Source: Haloferax prahovense DSM 18310 (lineage in GTDB: Archaea > Halobacteriota > Halobacteria > Halobacteriales > Haloferacaceae). Taken from it: DNA of 64,000 bases. Shown one piece after another: positions 44,741 through 53,323 of the stretch. The notes below the pieces were generated by a model. The model saw only the letters and a program-made list of their open reading frames with translations, was not told the origin of the DNA and searched no databases. The stretch is from the NCBI RefSeq assembly GCF_000336815.1, contig NZ_AOLG01000058.1, forward strand, positions 72,224 to 136,223. Direction: 5' to 3'. Position numbers and translations under genes: made by a program. How positions within the stretch are numbered: position 1 is the stretch's first letter; each line of letters opens with the position of its first letter.

Positions 44741-44938
44741 CTACCGGGCGGAGTCGCTCAACTGTCCTTTGGGGCCGCTGTCTTCCGGTTCCAGCACCGC
44801 CTCGTATTTACCGCGGTAGTACAGCCACCCGAAGACGAGCAGCGTCAGGGGAAAGAACACGAGGGCGACGAGCGCGGCCGGCGGGAACAGGACGAACAGC
44901 GCGAACGTCTGCCACGAAACGAGCGTGTCGCGTGCCAT
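44741..44938 (-). CDS. small membrane protein
   Basis: This 65-residue protein has one long hydrophobic stretch, probably two tight helices (WQTFALFVLFPPAALVALVF and LTLLVFGWLYY), and a charged tail EDSGPKGQLSDSAR. It is convergent with the tube-protein pair. No family is recognised. Confidence 0.55.
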   Translation of the reverse strand: MARDTLVSWQTFALFVLFPPAALVALVFFPLTLLVFGWLYYRGKYEAVLEPEDSGPKGQLSDSAR

Positions 44939-45090
44939 ACTCGAAATTCAAACCACGTTGTCATGTGTCTTCGGGCGCGCCCGAGGTCCGTCGCAAGTCG
45001 GGTCTCGGTAGGTTCCACTGGTCTCTGTCGCCCGAGACGAGTGCGGTATTTTCACCACCTTTTATTTGGTTTGACGCGAAGTAGGGGGAA

Positions 45091-45585
45091 GTGACTGATA
45101 TCTCAGATTCTCTTCGGCTCCTTTTCGAGACTTCGGTCGAGCGAGACGGCGACCGTTACGTGGTGTCGATTCCGAGCGAACTCGTCGAAAGCGGGTCGAT
45201 TTCGACGGAGGAACTGTACCGCGTCGCGCTGTTGACGAGTCCGGGCACCGCGTCGACGACCGAGGTTTCGGCCGAACCGACGGCAGCGAAGACGACCGAC
45301 GGCCGCGGCATCAGTTCGGACGGCGAGCGGGAACCGGAGGCCTCGGCGTCGGATTCCCGCGAGGCGCGTTCACAGCCGCGAAAACCGCCCGTCGCGGAGG
45401 GCGACGTCCGAGCCGTCATCATCGACACGCTCGGCGACCAGGGCGACGGCATCGCGAAGGTCGAACGCGGCTTCGTCATCATCGTCCCCGGCACGGAGCC
45501 CGGCGACCGCGTCGAGGTCGAAATCACCGACGTGAAACAGACCGTCGCGTTCGCGGAACCGGTCGACGGCGCGGGCGCCAACTGA
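45091..45585 (+). CDS. TRAM-domain protein
   Basis: This 164-residue protein has an N-terminal part (residues 1-50, with YVVSIPSELVESGSIS) resembling an AbrB/SpoVT-like or strand-rich dimerisation segment. A disordered Ser/Glu/Ala linker leads to a C-terminal TRAM domain (GDQGDGIAKVERGFVIIVPG, VEITDVKQTVAFAEPV), a small RNA-binding beta-barrel. Stand-alone TRAM proteins in archaea act as RNA chaperones. The GTG start lies about 27 bases after a TTTTATTTG TATA, which supports leaderless initiation. Confidence 0.85.
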   Translation: MTDISDSLRLLFETSVERDGDRYVVSIPSELVESGSISTEELYRVALLTSPGTASTTEVSAEPTAAKTTDGRGISSDGEREPEASASDSREARSQPRKPPVAEGDVRAVIIDTLGDQGDGIAKVERGFVIIVPGTEPGDRVEVEITDVKQTVAFAEPVDGAGAN

Positions 45586-45620
45586 CCCGTCGAGACCGAC
45601 CGCGGCTTTCGCCCCGCGGT

Positions 45621-45650
45621 GTTGGCATATTCCAACCGGGGCCCCATTAG
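45621..45650 (+). promoter_or_regulatory. TTGG-N6-CCAA palindrome and promoter, site A
   Basis: GTTGGCATATTCCAAC (45621-45636) precedes a CCATTA TATA-like element by about 10 bases and the ATG of the membrane protein at 45681 by 45. It matches the TFB promoter at 26 of 30 consecutive positions. Confidence 0.65.
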
Positions 45651-45680
45651 GTTCCGAGCCGTAGCCGTCGGTACCACCGC

Positions 45681-46130
45681 ATGTCCGAACGAACGCTCCG
45701 TCACGCCTCTTCTCCACGCGACGACACACGAACCGAGTCTCCCCGAGCCGACCGCCCGGCGTTCGAATCGAGCGTCGACGTCGACGCCGCCGCCGACGCT
45801 GACGGCGGCCCAGGCGCGCGGGCGCAGTCGACGCCCGCGAACCAATGGCGCCCGACCGTCCGACAGGGCATCGCGCTGTGGGCGCTTATCGCGGTCGGCT
45901 GGGCGGTCGTTCCCGCCGACCATCCGCTACAGATTGCCGTCGCCGTCAGCGGCGTGTACGCCTCGCTTCTCCTGCCGACGGCGCTCTACTTCGACTTCCG
46001 GGAGCGACGCCCCGAATCGAGCCTCCGGCGGGCAGTCCGCGGGACTGCGAGCGCGTTCGCCGCCCGCGCCCGCGGCGCTCTGCCGGGACGCGGCGGTGCG
46101 ACTCGCTCGTCGTGCACGTGCAATCGCTGA
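45681..46130 (+). CDS. membrane protein with acidic N-terminal tail
   Basis: This 149-residue protein has about 60 polar, disordered N-terminal residues. Two helices follow (GIALWALIAVGWAVV and LQIAVAVSGVYASLLLPTAL), and then an Arg/Ala-rich tail ending CTCNR. No family is recognised. Its interest is that its promoter carries the same palindrome as the TFB, SUI1 and HTH_10 genes. It is convergent with the TFB gene across a palindromic terminator. Confidence 0.55.
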   Translation: MSERTLRHASSPRDDTRTESPRADRPAFESSVDVDAAADADGGPGARAQSTPANQWRPTVRQGIALWALIAVGWAVVPADHPLQIAVAVSGVYASLLLPTALYFDFRERRPESSLRRAVRGTASAFAARARGALPGRGGATRSSCTCNR

Positions 46131-46217
46131 CGGGTCCGAGAACGTTACTGCGTCCTCGCGGCCGAGCCCGAACGGTTTGAACGCCCGGCTGAAAACGAAA
46201 CGGACCGAATCGAAGAG

Positions 46218-46230
46218 AAAAGCGGCTTTT
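46218..46230. terminator. palindromic bidirectional terminator
   Basis: AAAAGCGGCTTTT, 6-base arms around one G, lies between the convergent membrane-protein and TFB genes and offers a T-run on both strands. Confidence 0.45.
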
Positions 46231-46248
46231 AGCGCCCGAAATCCCGCG

Positions 46249-47277
46249 TTACGCGGTCGAACCCACGGTCATCTCGCCCGACTTCTGGGTCGCTTCGAGG
46301 AGTTCGCGGTAGCGGTTCCTGATTGTCACTTCGCTGATGTCGGTCACCTCGCTCACCTCGGACTGCGTCAGTTCCTCGTCGGCGAGCAGCCCGCCGGCGT
46401 AGATGGCCGCCGCCGCGAGGCCGACGGGGCTCTTGCCGCTGTGGATACCCTGTCGCTTCGCGTTGTCGAGGAGCGACCGAGCGCGGCGCTCCACGTCGTC
46501 CGTCACGTCGAGTTCGGAGACGAACCGCGGGAGGTACTGCGCCGGGTCGGCCGGCTTCATGTCCAAGCCCAGCTCGCGGGAGACGTAGCGGTACGTCCGG
46601 GTGAGTTCCATCTTGTCGACGCGGGAGACGCGTCGGACCTCGTCGAGCGAGCGCGGGACGCCGGCCTGTCGGGCCGCGGCGTAGATGGCGGCCGTGGCGA
46701 CGCCTTCGATGGAGCGGCCGGGGAGCAGGTCGTCGTCGAGGGCGCGGCGGTAGATGACCGAGGCGGTCTCGCGGACGGTGTCCGGAAGCCCGAGCGCCGA
46801 GCCCATCCGCTCGACCTCGCCGAGCGCCTGCTTGAGGTTGCGCTCCTTGGAGTCGCGGGTGCGGAACCGCTCGTTCCACGTGCGGAGCCGCTGCATCTTC
46901 TGACGCTGTCCCGACGACAGGGAGTTGCCGTAGGCGTCTTTGTTCTGCCAGCCGATGTTGGTCGACAGCCCCTTGTCGTGCATCATGTTCGTTGTCGGCG
47001 ACCCGACGCGGGACTTCTGATCGCGCTCCGCGGCGTCGAACGCGCGCCACTCGGGGCCGCGGTCGATTTCGTCCTCGCGGAGGATTTCGCCCGTCTCGGG
47101 GTCGACCCACTCGCCGTGTTGCTCGTCGTAGACGAGGTCGGTCCGGTCTGCGACCGCCGCCTCGGACGACTCGGCCTCGTCTTCGTCGCGCTCGTCGCCG
47201 GACCGTCGGGCCTCTGGCTCCGCCGTCGGTGCCGACTCGTCCCGCATCGAACGCCAGTCGACGTGTTTCGTATCCAT
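46249..47277 (-). CDS. tfb: transcription initiation factor TFB without zinc ribbon
   Basis: This 342-residue TFB has the two cyclin-like core repeats (about residues 125-215 and 225-320) with typical SIEGVATAAIYAAARQAGVP and SPVGLAAAAIYAGG helices. It has a well-kept B-finger/linker (DRGPEWRAF, NMMHDKGLSTNIGW). The N-terminal zinc ribbon is abnormal: the stretch aligned to it (residues 46-70, DLVYDEQHGEWVDPETGEIL) has no cysteine at all, although the GE and ED-ID landmarks remain. The ribbon normally recruits RNA polymerase, so this paralogue may act differently. Its promoter carries the shared palindrome at 47320. Confidence 0.93.
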   Translation of the reverse strand: MDTKHVDWRSMRDESAPTAEPEARRSGDERDEDEAESSEAAVADRTDLVYDEQHGEWVDPETGEILREDEIDRGPEWRAFDAAERDQKSRVGSPTTNMMHDKGLSTNIGWQNKDAYGNSLSSGQRQKMQRLRTWNERFRTRDSKERNLKQALGEVERMGSALGLPDTVRETASVIYRRALDDDLLPGRSIEGVATAAIYAAARQAGVPRSLDEVRRVSRVDKMELTRTYRYVSRELGLDMKPADPAQYLPRFVSELDVTDDVERRARSLLDNAKRQGIHSGKSPVGLAAAAIYAGGLLADEELTQSEVSEVTDISEVTIRNRYRELLEATQKSGEMTVGSTA

Positions 47278-47303
47278 TGAGTATCGGTTTATTCTCTATC
47301 GAG

Positions 47304-47335
47304 GGTAATGGGCCCTCGGTTGGAATATGCCAAAT
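47304..47335 (-). promoter_or_regulatory. TTGG-N6-CCAA palindrome and promoter, site B (TFB)
   Basis: On the minus strand TTGGCATATTCCAACC is followed ten bases on by CCCATTACCC, the probable TATA, about 27 bases before the TFB ATG at 47277. It is nearly identical to site A. Confidence 0.65.
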
Positions 47336-47379
47336 ACCTTCGATTCGAGGGGTGACGGCCGGAGAGCGATTCCGACCAC

Positions 47380-48552
47380 TCAGCCCCGGAGCGCGTCGAT
47401 AGGCCGCTCGTTCGCCGCCCGCCACGCGGGGTACGCGCCGGCGAGCAGGCTGGTCAGGATACCGAACCCGACCGCCCCGGCCAAGTACAGGAGCGCCGAC
47501 TGCGTGAAGGCGAAGGGGTCGCCGAGGAACAGCGCGTTCGCCACCATCGCCACGACAACGGCGATAGCGAGCCCCACCGCCGATCCGAGCGCGCCCAGGA
47601 GCACCGCCTCGACGAGGAGAATCCGGACGATATCGCCTTTCCCGTAGCCGACCGCCCGCAGGACCCCGATCTCCTCGCGGCGCTTGATGACGGCCATCAG
47701 CATCGTGTTCGCAATCGAGACGCCGGCGACGAGAAGCGAGATGGAGCCGAGGCCCGCGAGGAACGCGTTGATTCCGTTCACGAGCGTCTTGAGCAGGCGG
47801 ACGAGCGAGGTGAGTTCGAACACCAACAGCCTGTCTTTCCGGTCGTTGAAGCGGTCTCGGAGCGCCTCGGCGACGGCTTCGGCCCTGTCAGTCGACTCTG
47901 TCATCACCTGCACGCGACTGTACTGTCGGTCCCCAGTCTCCTCGATGGGGAGGTACAGCCGACTCCCGCCGAACGACTGGGTCTCGGCCAGCACGGCGAC
48001 GACGCGGTAGGTGTGTTCGGTCTCGATCGTCCCGGTGGCCGTCTCCGTCTCGGAGACGAACGTGAGGCGCTCACCGAGTTCGACGCCACGGTCGGCCGCG
48101 AACTCGTGGGAGACGACGACGCTCTGCCGCCAGTTCAGGGGAATCTCTCCCCGCGCTATCTCGTGTGTCTTCCGGGGGTCGTCGACGTAAGTGACAGTCA
48201 CCCCCTCGCGGGTGCCGTCGTCCGTTATCAGCTCCATATTCCCGGTCTGCGTCGCCACGACCGCGGCCGCCCCGACCGTCTCGTCTATCGCTTTGACGTC
48301 CTCTCTGTCGAAGTGCGACGCCTCCATGTCGGCCCCCGGCGAGACGTAGACGTTCGTCGCGCCCTGGGCTTGGATGCTCTGCAGTTGGCTCTGCTTGAAC
48401 GCCGCGCCGCCCGCGCCGATTGCGCCGATTGCGACGACGCCGATGAGTATCGAGGCCGCCGCGAGTATCGACCGGACCTTCGCCCGCGAGATGTTCCGCC
48501 GGGCGATGACGAGCCGCGGGAACCGCCCGGCGATTCGGTGGCGCAGGCTCAT
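47380..48552 (-). CDS. ABC exporter permease, MacB/FtsX type (2)
   Basis: This 390-residue permease has an N-terminal helix (RSILAAASILIGVVAIGAIG) and a large extracytoplasmic MacB-like core domain. Three C-terminal helices include the family ISLLVAGVSIANTMLM and RREEIGVLRAVGYGKGDIVR coupling segment. It is the last gene of a four-gene operon read leftwards from 51815. It is paralogous to the next gene upstream and would pair with it on the ATPase at 49821. Confidence 0.9.
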   Translation of the reverse strand: MSLRHRIAGRFPRLVIARRNISRAKVRSILAAASILIGVVAIGAIGAGGAAFKQSQLQSIQAQGATNVYVSPGADMEASHFDREDVKAIDETVGAAAVVATQTGNMELITDDGTREGVTVTYVDDPRKTHEIARGEIPLNWRQSVVVSHEFAADRGVELGERLTFVSETETATGTIETEHTYRVVAVLAETQSFGGSRLYLPIEETGDRQYSRVQVMTESTDRAEAVAEALRDRFNDRKDRLLVFELTSLVRLLKTLVNGINAFLAGLGSISLLVAGVSIANTMLMAVIKRREEIGVLRAVGYGKGDIVRILLVEAVLLGALGSAVGLAIAVVVAMVANALFLGDPFAFTQSALLYLAGAVGFGILTSLLAGAYPAWRAANERPIDALRG

Positions 48553-48574
48553 CGTCTCTCGCCCCTCGTTCGCG

Positions 48575-49771
48575 TCATTCTAACGCCTCCACGGGCCGCT
48601 TGTTCGCGGACTTCCACGCGGGGTACACGCCGGCGAACAGCGACGTGAGAACGCCGAACAGCGCCCCGAGACCGACGTATCGAAGCCCCGCGGCCGTGAA
48701 CGCCAGCGGGTCGCCGACGAGGAACTGGTTGAGCCCCATCCCGATGCCGAGCGCGAGCGGGACGCCGATTGCGGCACCGACGAGCCCGAGGATGGTCGCC
48801 TCGGCGAGAAGCAGGCTCACGACCGCCCGCTTGGGATAGCCGACCGCCCGCATGACGCCGATTTCGCGCTCGCGCTCTATCGCCGTCATCAACATCGTGT
48901 TCGCGATGGTGACCGCGGCGACGAGGAGCGAAATCGAGCCGACGCCGATGAGGAACTGGTTTATCATCTCGAACGTCTGACTGAAGCGCTCCCGCTGTTC
49001 TTGGACCTCCGAGACGGCGATGGTTCGCCTTCGGGTGTTGAACTCCGTTTCGAGGCTCTCGGCCGCCTCGTCTATCGACCCCGTCTGCGGGTCGACCCTG
49101 ACGATGACCGAGCCGTACTTCGAATCGGAGTCTTCGAGCTGGCTGAGGCGGTCGAACGGGAGGAACACCGAGCGGTCGGCCTGTAGCTGGTCGGCGAACC
49201 CCTGCGGTTCGAGCACCGCAGCGACGCGGAACGTCCGCTCGAAGCTCCCGTTTATCGTCACCGTCAGCTGGTCGCCCGTCTCCACGTCGTTGTTGTCGGC
49301 GAACCGGGAGCCGACGACGACCTGCTGTCGCCAGCTATCGGGTATCGACCCCGATTGCGCCTCGTAGAACGTCCCGAGGGCCGCCAGTCCCTTCACCTGC
49401 GCCGAGGGGGAGGTCTCTCCCGACGACGTGCGGACGACGGTGTCCCAGCGCTCGATGACGGGGTGTACCGTCGCGCCCGAGGTCACCTGTCGCATTCGAC
49501 TGACGTCCTTGTCCGAGATGCCGCCGACGATGTCCCCGTCGTCGTTCTGGTAGTAGACGGGGCTGACGGTGGCGGTCCCGCCGAACCCCTCGTACGCCTC
49601 CATCTGGTCCTGTTTGAACGCCTCGCCGCCCGCGCCGATGGTCCCGATGGCGACGACGCCGATGACGATGGCGACGACGGCCAGCGTGGTCCGCGCGGTG
49701 GCGCGCGACAGGTTTCGGCGGGCCAACACGACCGTCGGGAACCGGGCGGTCACCCGGCGGAGCCAACTCAC
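48575..49771 (-). CDS. ABC exporter permease, MacB/FtsX type (1)
   Basis: This 398-residue permease has the same architecture: helix 1 TTLAVVAIVIGVVAIGTIG, an external domain of about 220 residues and three C-terminal helices with SLLVAAVTIANTMLM and REREIGVMRAVGYPKRAVV. It starts with GTG at 49771, 49 bases after the ATPase gene. Two distinct permeases in the operon suggest a heterodimer. The export substrate is not evident; lipoproteins, lipids or antimicrobial compounds are all known for the family. Confidence 0.9.
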   Translation of the reverse strand: MSWLRRVTARFPTVVLARRNLSRATARTTLAVVAIVIGVVAIGTIGAGGEAFKQDQMEAYEGFGGTATVSPVYYQNDDGDIVGGISDKDVSRMRQVTSGATVHPVIERWDTVVRTSSGETSPSAQVKGLAALGTFYEAQSGSIPDSWRQQVVVGSRFADNNDVETGDQLTVTINGSFERTFRVAAVLEPQGFADQLQADRSVFLPFDRLSQLEDSDSKYGSVIVRVDPQTGSIDEAAESLETEFNTRRRTIAVSEVQEQRERFSQTFEMINQFLIGVGSISLLVAAVTIANTMLMTAIEREREIGVMRAVGYPKRAVVSLLLAEATILGLVGAAIGVPLALGIGMGLNQFLVGDPLAFTAAGLRYVGLGALFGVLTSLFAGVYPAWKSANKRPVEALE

Positions 49772-49820
49772 GGGGACGCACCTCGAACAAGAACGGCGCG
49801 CGGCCGCCGCTTCGAGACGC

Positions 49821-50624
49821 TCACGCTCCGTGCCCCCCGTCAGCAGCCGTCTCGCCCGTGTCCTCGATGACGCCGTCGACGAGGTTCACCACGCGGTCGG
49901 CCTCCTCGGCGACGTAGGCGTCGTGGGTGACCGTGACGATGGCCACGTCCTCCTCGGCTCGGAGTTCGTCGAACAGGGCGAGGATTTCGTCGCCGGTGTC
50001 GCGGTCGAGGTTCCCGGTCGGCTCGTCGGCCAACAGGAGCGCGGGGTCGTTGATGAGCGACCGCGCGATGGCGACGCGCTGTTTCTGTCCCCCCGACAGC
50101 TCGTCGGGGTAGTGGTCGAGCCGGTCGCCGAGGCCGACCCGCTGAAGCAGTGTTTTCGCTCGCTCGCGCGTCTTCACCGGGGTCTTGTCGAGCATCCGCG
50201 GCATCTCGACGTTCTCCAGCGCCGTCAGCGTCGGAATCAGGTAGAAACTCTGGAACACGAAGCCGATTGCGCGCTTCCGCTTTCGGGTTCGGTCCGCGTC
50301 GGAGAACGTCGACACGTCCTGTCCCCGAAGACTGACCGCGCCGTCGGTCGGCACGTCGAGTAGGCCCAGCAGGTTGAGGAGCGTGGACTTCCCGCTCCCC
50401 GAGGGGCCGACGATGGCGACGAAGTCGGACGGCGCGATGCCGAAATCGATGCCTTTCAGCGCCCGGACGGTCTGGGTCCCCGTCTGGTACTCCTTCGTGA
50501 CGTCTTCGCCGCGGAGTATCAGGTCGCCGGCGAGGCTCGCGGCGTCACTCGGGAGGTCCTCGCGGCCGGCCTCCGCCGGCTCTGTCGGCTCCGCCTCCTC
50601 GGAGTCGGAGATGTCCCATCTCAT
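49821..50624 (-). CDS. ABC exporter ATP-binding protein, LolD/MacB type
   Basis: This 267-residue ATPase has Walker [11 protein letters not shown]-loop [20 protein letters not shown], signature [10 protein letters not shown], Walker [13 protein letters not shown] and switch His VTHDAYVA. The [11 protein letters not shown] and DEPTGNLD segments place it in the LolD/MacB/FtsE exporter group. About 35 acidic residues precede the domain. It begins six bases after the secreted protein gene ends, so it is part of the same operon. Confidence 0.93.
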   Translation of the reverse strand: MRWDISDSEEAEPTEPAEAGREDLPSDAASLAGDLILRGEDVTKEYQTGTQTVRALKGIDFGIAPSDFVAIVGPSGSGKSTLLNLLGLLDVPTDGAVSLRGQDVSTFSDADRTRKRKRAIGFVFQSFYLIPTLTALENVEMPRMLDKTPVKTRERAKTLLQRVGLGDRLDHYPDELSGGQKQRVAIARSLINDPALLLADEPTGNLDRDTGDEILALFDELRAEEDVAIVTVTHDAYVAEEADRVVNLVDGVIEDTGETAADGGHGA

Positions 50625-50630
50625 CTGTCG

Positions 50631-51815
50631 TCAGCTCCGCCAGCGATAGACGACCGCACCCACGAGGAGGACCGCGGCGGCACCGCCGACCGGGAGGAGC
50701 GGGAGCCCGCCCGCCCCCGAGTCCGGCACGGGGCGACGCATCGTCTGACGGTCGACGCTGACCGACGTGGTGACCGACTTCTCGACGCCGCCGACGCTGT
50801 ACCGAACCTCGACGGGAACCGAAGAGACGTTGCCCTGTGCGGCGGTTCGGAGGGTGAACGACGAGAAGTCGCTCCCGTCGATGCTCCCGATGAAGTAGTT
50901 GCTTCGCTCGACGCTCGACGAGTCCGCGACGGAGACGACGACTCCCTCGACGGCGTCGGAGCCGACGTTCCCGGCGGTCGCCGAGATTTCGAGCGCGCCC
51001 CCGGCCTGCGTCGCCTGCACGTCGGTCAGGATGACCTGTCCGGGGTTCGTCGGAGAGCTAAACGCGGGGCGGTACGTGCGGGTGAGTTCGTGTTTCTCGC
51101 CGCGGCTCGAGTACTGGAGCGTCACGTTCACCGGGTACGACCCGGCCTCGTCGACCCGCGCGGGGAAGGTGAACGTCGTGGCGTTGCCCGCCTCCAGCCG
51201 CGGCTTCACGCGCTCGGTGACGCTGAAGTTCACCTCCGACGAGGAGGAGACGACCCGCAGTTGTCGAATGTCCTCGGTGAGTCCGTTCGAGACGGTGACG
51301 TTCACGGACCGAGTGGCACCGGGCACGGCCTCCTCGGTCGAGAGCTCTAGCTGCGGGCGGGAGACCTCCTTCACGTCGACGGTCACCGGGTACCGAACCC
51401 GGACGTGCGAGCCGTCGTTCTGTCTGCCGACCAGTACGACGCGGAGGTTTTTCGACCCGGGCTCGTCGAACGAGACGGCGACCGGGATGGTGATGCTCGA
51501 CCCGATGGTTATCGTTCCCACGTCTTCGATGCGCGCGATGTCGGTGGGGCTTCCCTGTCGGCGGACGTAGACGTCGGTGACGTCGACGACGCTCGGGCTG
51601 TTCTCGCCGTTCCGAATCGTCACTTCGAGGTCGGTCTGTTCGCCGGGCGTCGGCTCCGCCGGCGCGACCGTCACGTCGGAGATTCCGATGTGCGCCTCGG
51701 CCGCTTTCGCCGGCCCCGTCGCCAGCGGAACGGCGACCGTCGAGAGCACGATGACCGCGACGAAGAGCCACGAGAGAACCGAGCCGACGCCGTCGTTCGG
51801 TTCCCGCGGACTCAT
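50631..51815 (-). CDS. secreted CARDB-like protein with C-terminal anchor
   Basis: This 394-residue protein has an N-terminal signal or anchor (VLSWLFVAVIVLSTVAVPLA) and three to four Ig-like/CARDB-like beta-sandwich units rich in Val, Thr, Ser and Asn (GEQTDLEVTIRNGENSPS, NVTVSNGLTED, EISATAGNVGSDAVEGVVV). It ends with a helix, LPLLPVGGAAAVLLVGAVVY, and a basic end. It is the first gene of the exporter operon and probably forms the extracytoplasmic adaptor. ATG 51815 was chosen over the extension to 51884, which would cross the operator palindrome. Confidence 0.82.
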   Translation of the reverse strand: MSPREPNDGVGSVLSWLFVAVIVLSTVAVPLATGPAKAAEAHIGISDVTVAPAEPTPGEQTDLEVTIRNGENSPSVVDVTDVYVRRQGSPTDIARIEDVGTITIGSSITIPVAVSFDEPGSKNLRVVLVGRQNDGSHVRVRYPVTVDVKEVSRPQLELSTEEAVPGATRSVNVTVSNGLTEDIRQLRVVSSSSEVNFSVTERVKPRLEAGNATTFTFPARVDEAGSYPVNVTLQYSSRGEKHELTRTYRPAFSSPTNPGQVILTDVQATQAGGALEISATAGNVGSDAVEGVVVSVADSSSVERSNYFIGSIDGSDFSSFTLRTAAQGNVSSVPVEVRYSVGGVEKSVTTSVSVDRQTMRRPVPDSGAGGLPLLPVGGAAAVLLVGAVVYRWRS

Positions 51816-51856
51816 CCGTTTCTCCTCACGTGATAATGTTGTCTTGCTGCCATCAT

Positions 51857-51875
51857 TGGCTAGTCGAACTAGCCA
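51857..51875. promoter_or_regulatory. 19-bp perfect palindrome in the exporter-operon promoter
   Basis: TGGCTAGTCGAACTAGCCA has perfect 8-base arms around CGA. It lies just downstream of the minus-strand TATA-like CTTATGTGG (about 51884-51892) and before the ATG at 51815. That is the position of a repressor covering the transcript start. Confidence 0.6.
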
Positions 51876-52037
51876 GCTCCACATAAGTTCCTTGGTTTAC
51901 ATGTCTGTTGCCGAACCAGTCTTCCTGCTGGGTTCGCACTCGGTCGCTTCCCGGGAAAAACGCGGTCGGGGTGGCGTGGGGCGAGGTGCAGTAAGGTCAG
52001 GTAAGATGGTGGCGACTTCGACGGGCGGCGCCCGGAA

Positions 52038-52343
52038 TCAGGTCTCGACGCCGAAGCCTTCGTTGCGGAGCGCGGCTTCGAGGCGCTCGCCGTGTTCGCC
52101 CTGTAGCTCGATACGTCCGTCGTCGGTCACGGTCCCGCCGACTGCGAGCCGTCGCTTCAGGGTCGACGCGAGGGCGTCCAGTTCGTCGGTCGGGAGGTCG
52201 AGGCCGTCGACCACCGTCACGGGCTTACCGTACCGTCGGGTGTCGACGCGAATCGACGCGCGCTGGTCCGCCCGCGCGAGGTCGTCGCCGATTCCGAGGT
52301 CGTCCGGCAGGCCGGTGATGTCGCTGAAAGTGTCCTTTCCCAC
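52038..52343 (-). CDS. SUI1/eIF1-family translation factor
   Basis: This protein of about 101 residues has the SUI1 fold: RASIRVDTRRYGKPVTVVDG (beta-hairpin with basic RRYGKPVT), LDALASTLKRRLAVGGTVTD and RIELQGEHGERLEAALRNEGF. The family binds the small ribosomal subunit and helps choose start codons. I start at GTG 52343 (MGKDTFSDITG). The frame continues up to a TTG at 52394 that lies inside the shared palindrome, so the longer form is unlikely. Confidence 0.88.
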   Translation of the reverse strand: MGKDTFSDITGLPDDLGIGDDLARADQRASIRVDTRRYGKPVTVVDGLDLPTDELDALASTLKRRLAVGGTVTDDGRIELQGEHGERLEAALRNEGFGVET

Positions 52344-52378
52344 GTATTCGGGTACGCGTCCGCGGCGTATCAGGATGT

Positions 52379-52396
52379 GGTTGGAATATTCCAACC
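52379..52396. promoter_or_regulatory. TTGG-N6-CCAA palindrome, site C (SUI1)
   Basis: GGTTGGAATATTCCAACC is a perfect 18-base palindrome, 36-53 bases upstream of the SUI1-gene GTG. A weak TATA-like CTGATACG follows on the minus strand. This is the best copy of the shared motif. Confidence 0.7.
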
Positions 52397-52440
52397 CTCC
52401 TGTGGGCGTGTCCCGCGGGACGTTCGACCCGAGTCGTCGG

Positions 52441-53214
52441 TCACGCGCTCGCTTCGAGCTTTTCCGGGTCGACGCGCTCTTCGACCTCGGTGCCGAGCGT
52501 GCCGGTGACGAACTGCCGGGCCAGCCACGCCTCGGCGCGTGTCAGACGGTACTGGAGCGTCGAGTTCGGGATGTCGAGTTCCTCGGAAATCTCTTGGACG
52601 GTGTGCTGGCGCGGCGTCTCGTAGTAGCCGAACTCGACGGCGGCTTCGAGCGCCGCCTGCTGTTCCGGCGGGAGGCCGTCGGCGGAGACGCCCTCTTCGA
52701 GCCAGCATTCGGGTTCGCTGATGCGCTGGACGCTCAGCGAGAGGCCGTCGCTGAGGCTGTCTTTGACCTCCTCGTAAATCTCGCTCACCGTGTCGTCGTC
52801 GGAGATGAGCAGTCGCCACTGGTTTTGGGCCCCTCGGCGCTCGGCCTGCATCAGGAGACCGTCGCCGATGTGCTTCGCGGCGACGTGCGGAATCGACTGA
52901 ATCCCGTCGCCCTCCTCGCGGCAGGAGTAGACGATGCGCCCGTTGGGCGTCTCCGAGAGCACCTCGTAGTCCCACTCGACGACCGGCGCGCCGCACATCC
53001 CGAGGACGCCGTTGCACCGGGTGGCCTGTTCGATAACCTCGTCGAACGCTTCGAGCGCCTCCGTCGGCCCGGTGAGGCGGTCGAGTCGCCACATCGACTC
53101 GCTCGTGGCGTGTATCGCCATGGTCTTGGAGTGTAAGTCCGGGTTCTCGATGAAGAGGTCCATCACCTCGTCGGCACCCCGCTCGTACTCGACGGTGAAG
53201 ACGAATTCGCGCAT
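52441..53214 (-). CDS. Bat-type HTH_10 transcriptional regulator
   Basis: This 257-residue protein has a C-terminal HTH_10 domain of the bacterio-opsin-activator type: LPPEQQAALEAAVEFGYYET, HTVQEISEELDIPNSTLQYR, AEAWLARQFV. The N-terminal 190 residues form the sensory domain typical of haloarchaeal Bat-like proteins and hold several cysteines (CNGVLGMC, YSCREE, PECWLEE) that could bind a metal or react to redox. The start ATG 53214 lies about 27 bases after a CTATAGG TATA, so it is leaderless. The shared palindrome is 37-50 bases upstream, which suggests autoregulation. Confidence 0.9.
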   Translation of the reverse strand: MREFVFTVEYERGADEVMDLFIENPDLHSKTMAIHATSESMWRLDRLTGPTEALEAFDEVIEQATRCNGVLGMCGAPVVEWDYEVLSETPNGRIVYSCREEGDGIQSIPHVAAKHIGDGLLMQAERRGAQNQWRLLISDDDTVSEIYEEVKDSLSDGLSLSVQRISEPECWLEEGVSADGLPPEQQAALEAAVEFGYYETPRQHTVQEISEELDIPNSTLQYRLTRAEAWLARQFVTGTLGTEVEERVDPEKLEASA

Positions 53215-53248
53215 GGATTCGAGGTAGTCGCCGAAGGCCTATAGCCTT

Positions 53249-53266
53249 GGTTGGTATGTTCCAACT
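53249..53266. promoter_or_regulatory. TTGG-N6-CCAA palindrome, site D (HTH_10 gene)
   Basis: GGTTGGTATGTTCCAACT lies immediately upstream of the TATA box of the HTH_10 regulator gene, at the same spacing as in sites A-C. Confidence 0.65.
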
Positions 53267-53323
53267 TCGGCTCGCCGCCCGGGACCACGGGCTCGGGGCC
53301 CGAACTTCGGTCGCTCGCCCCGC

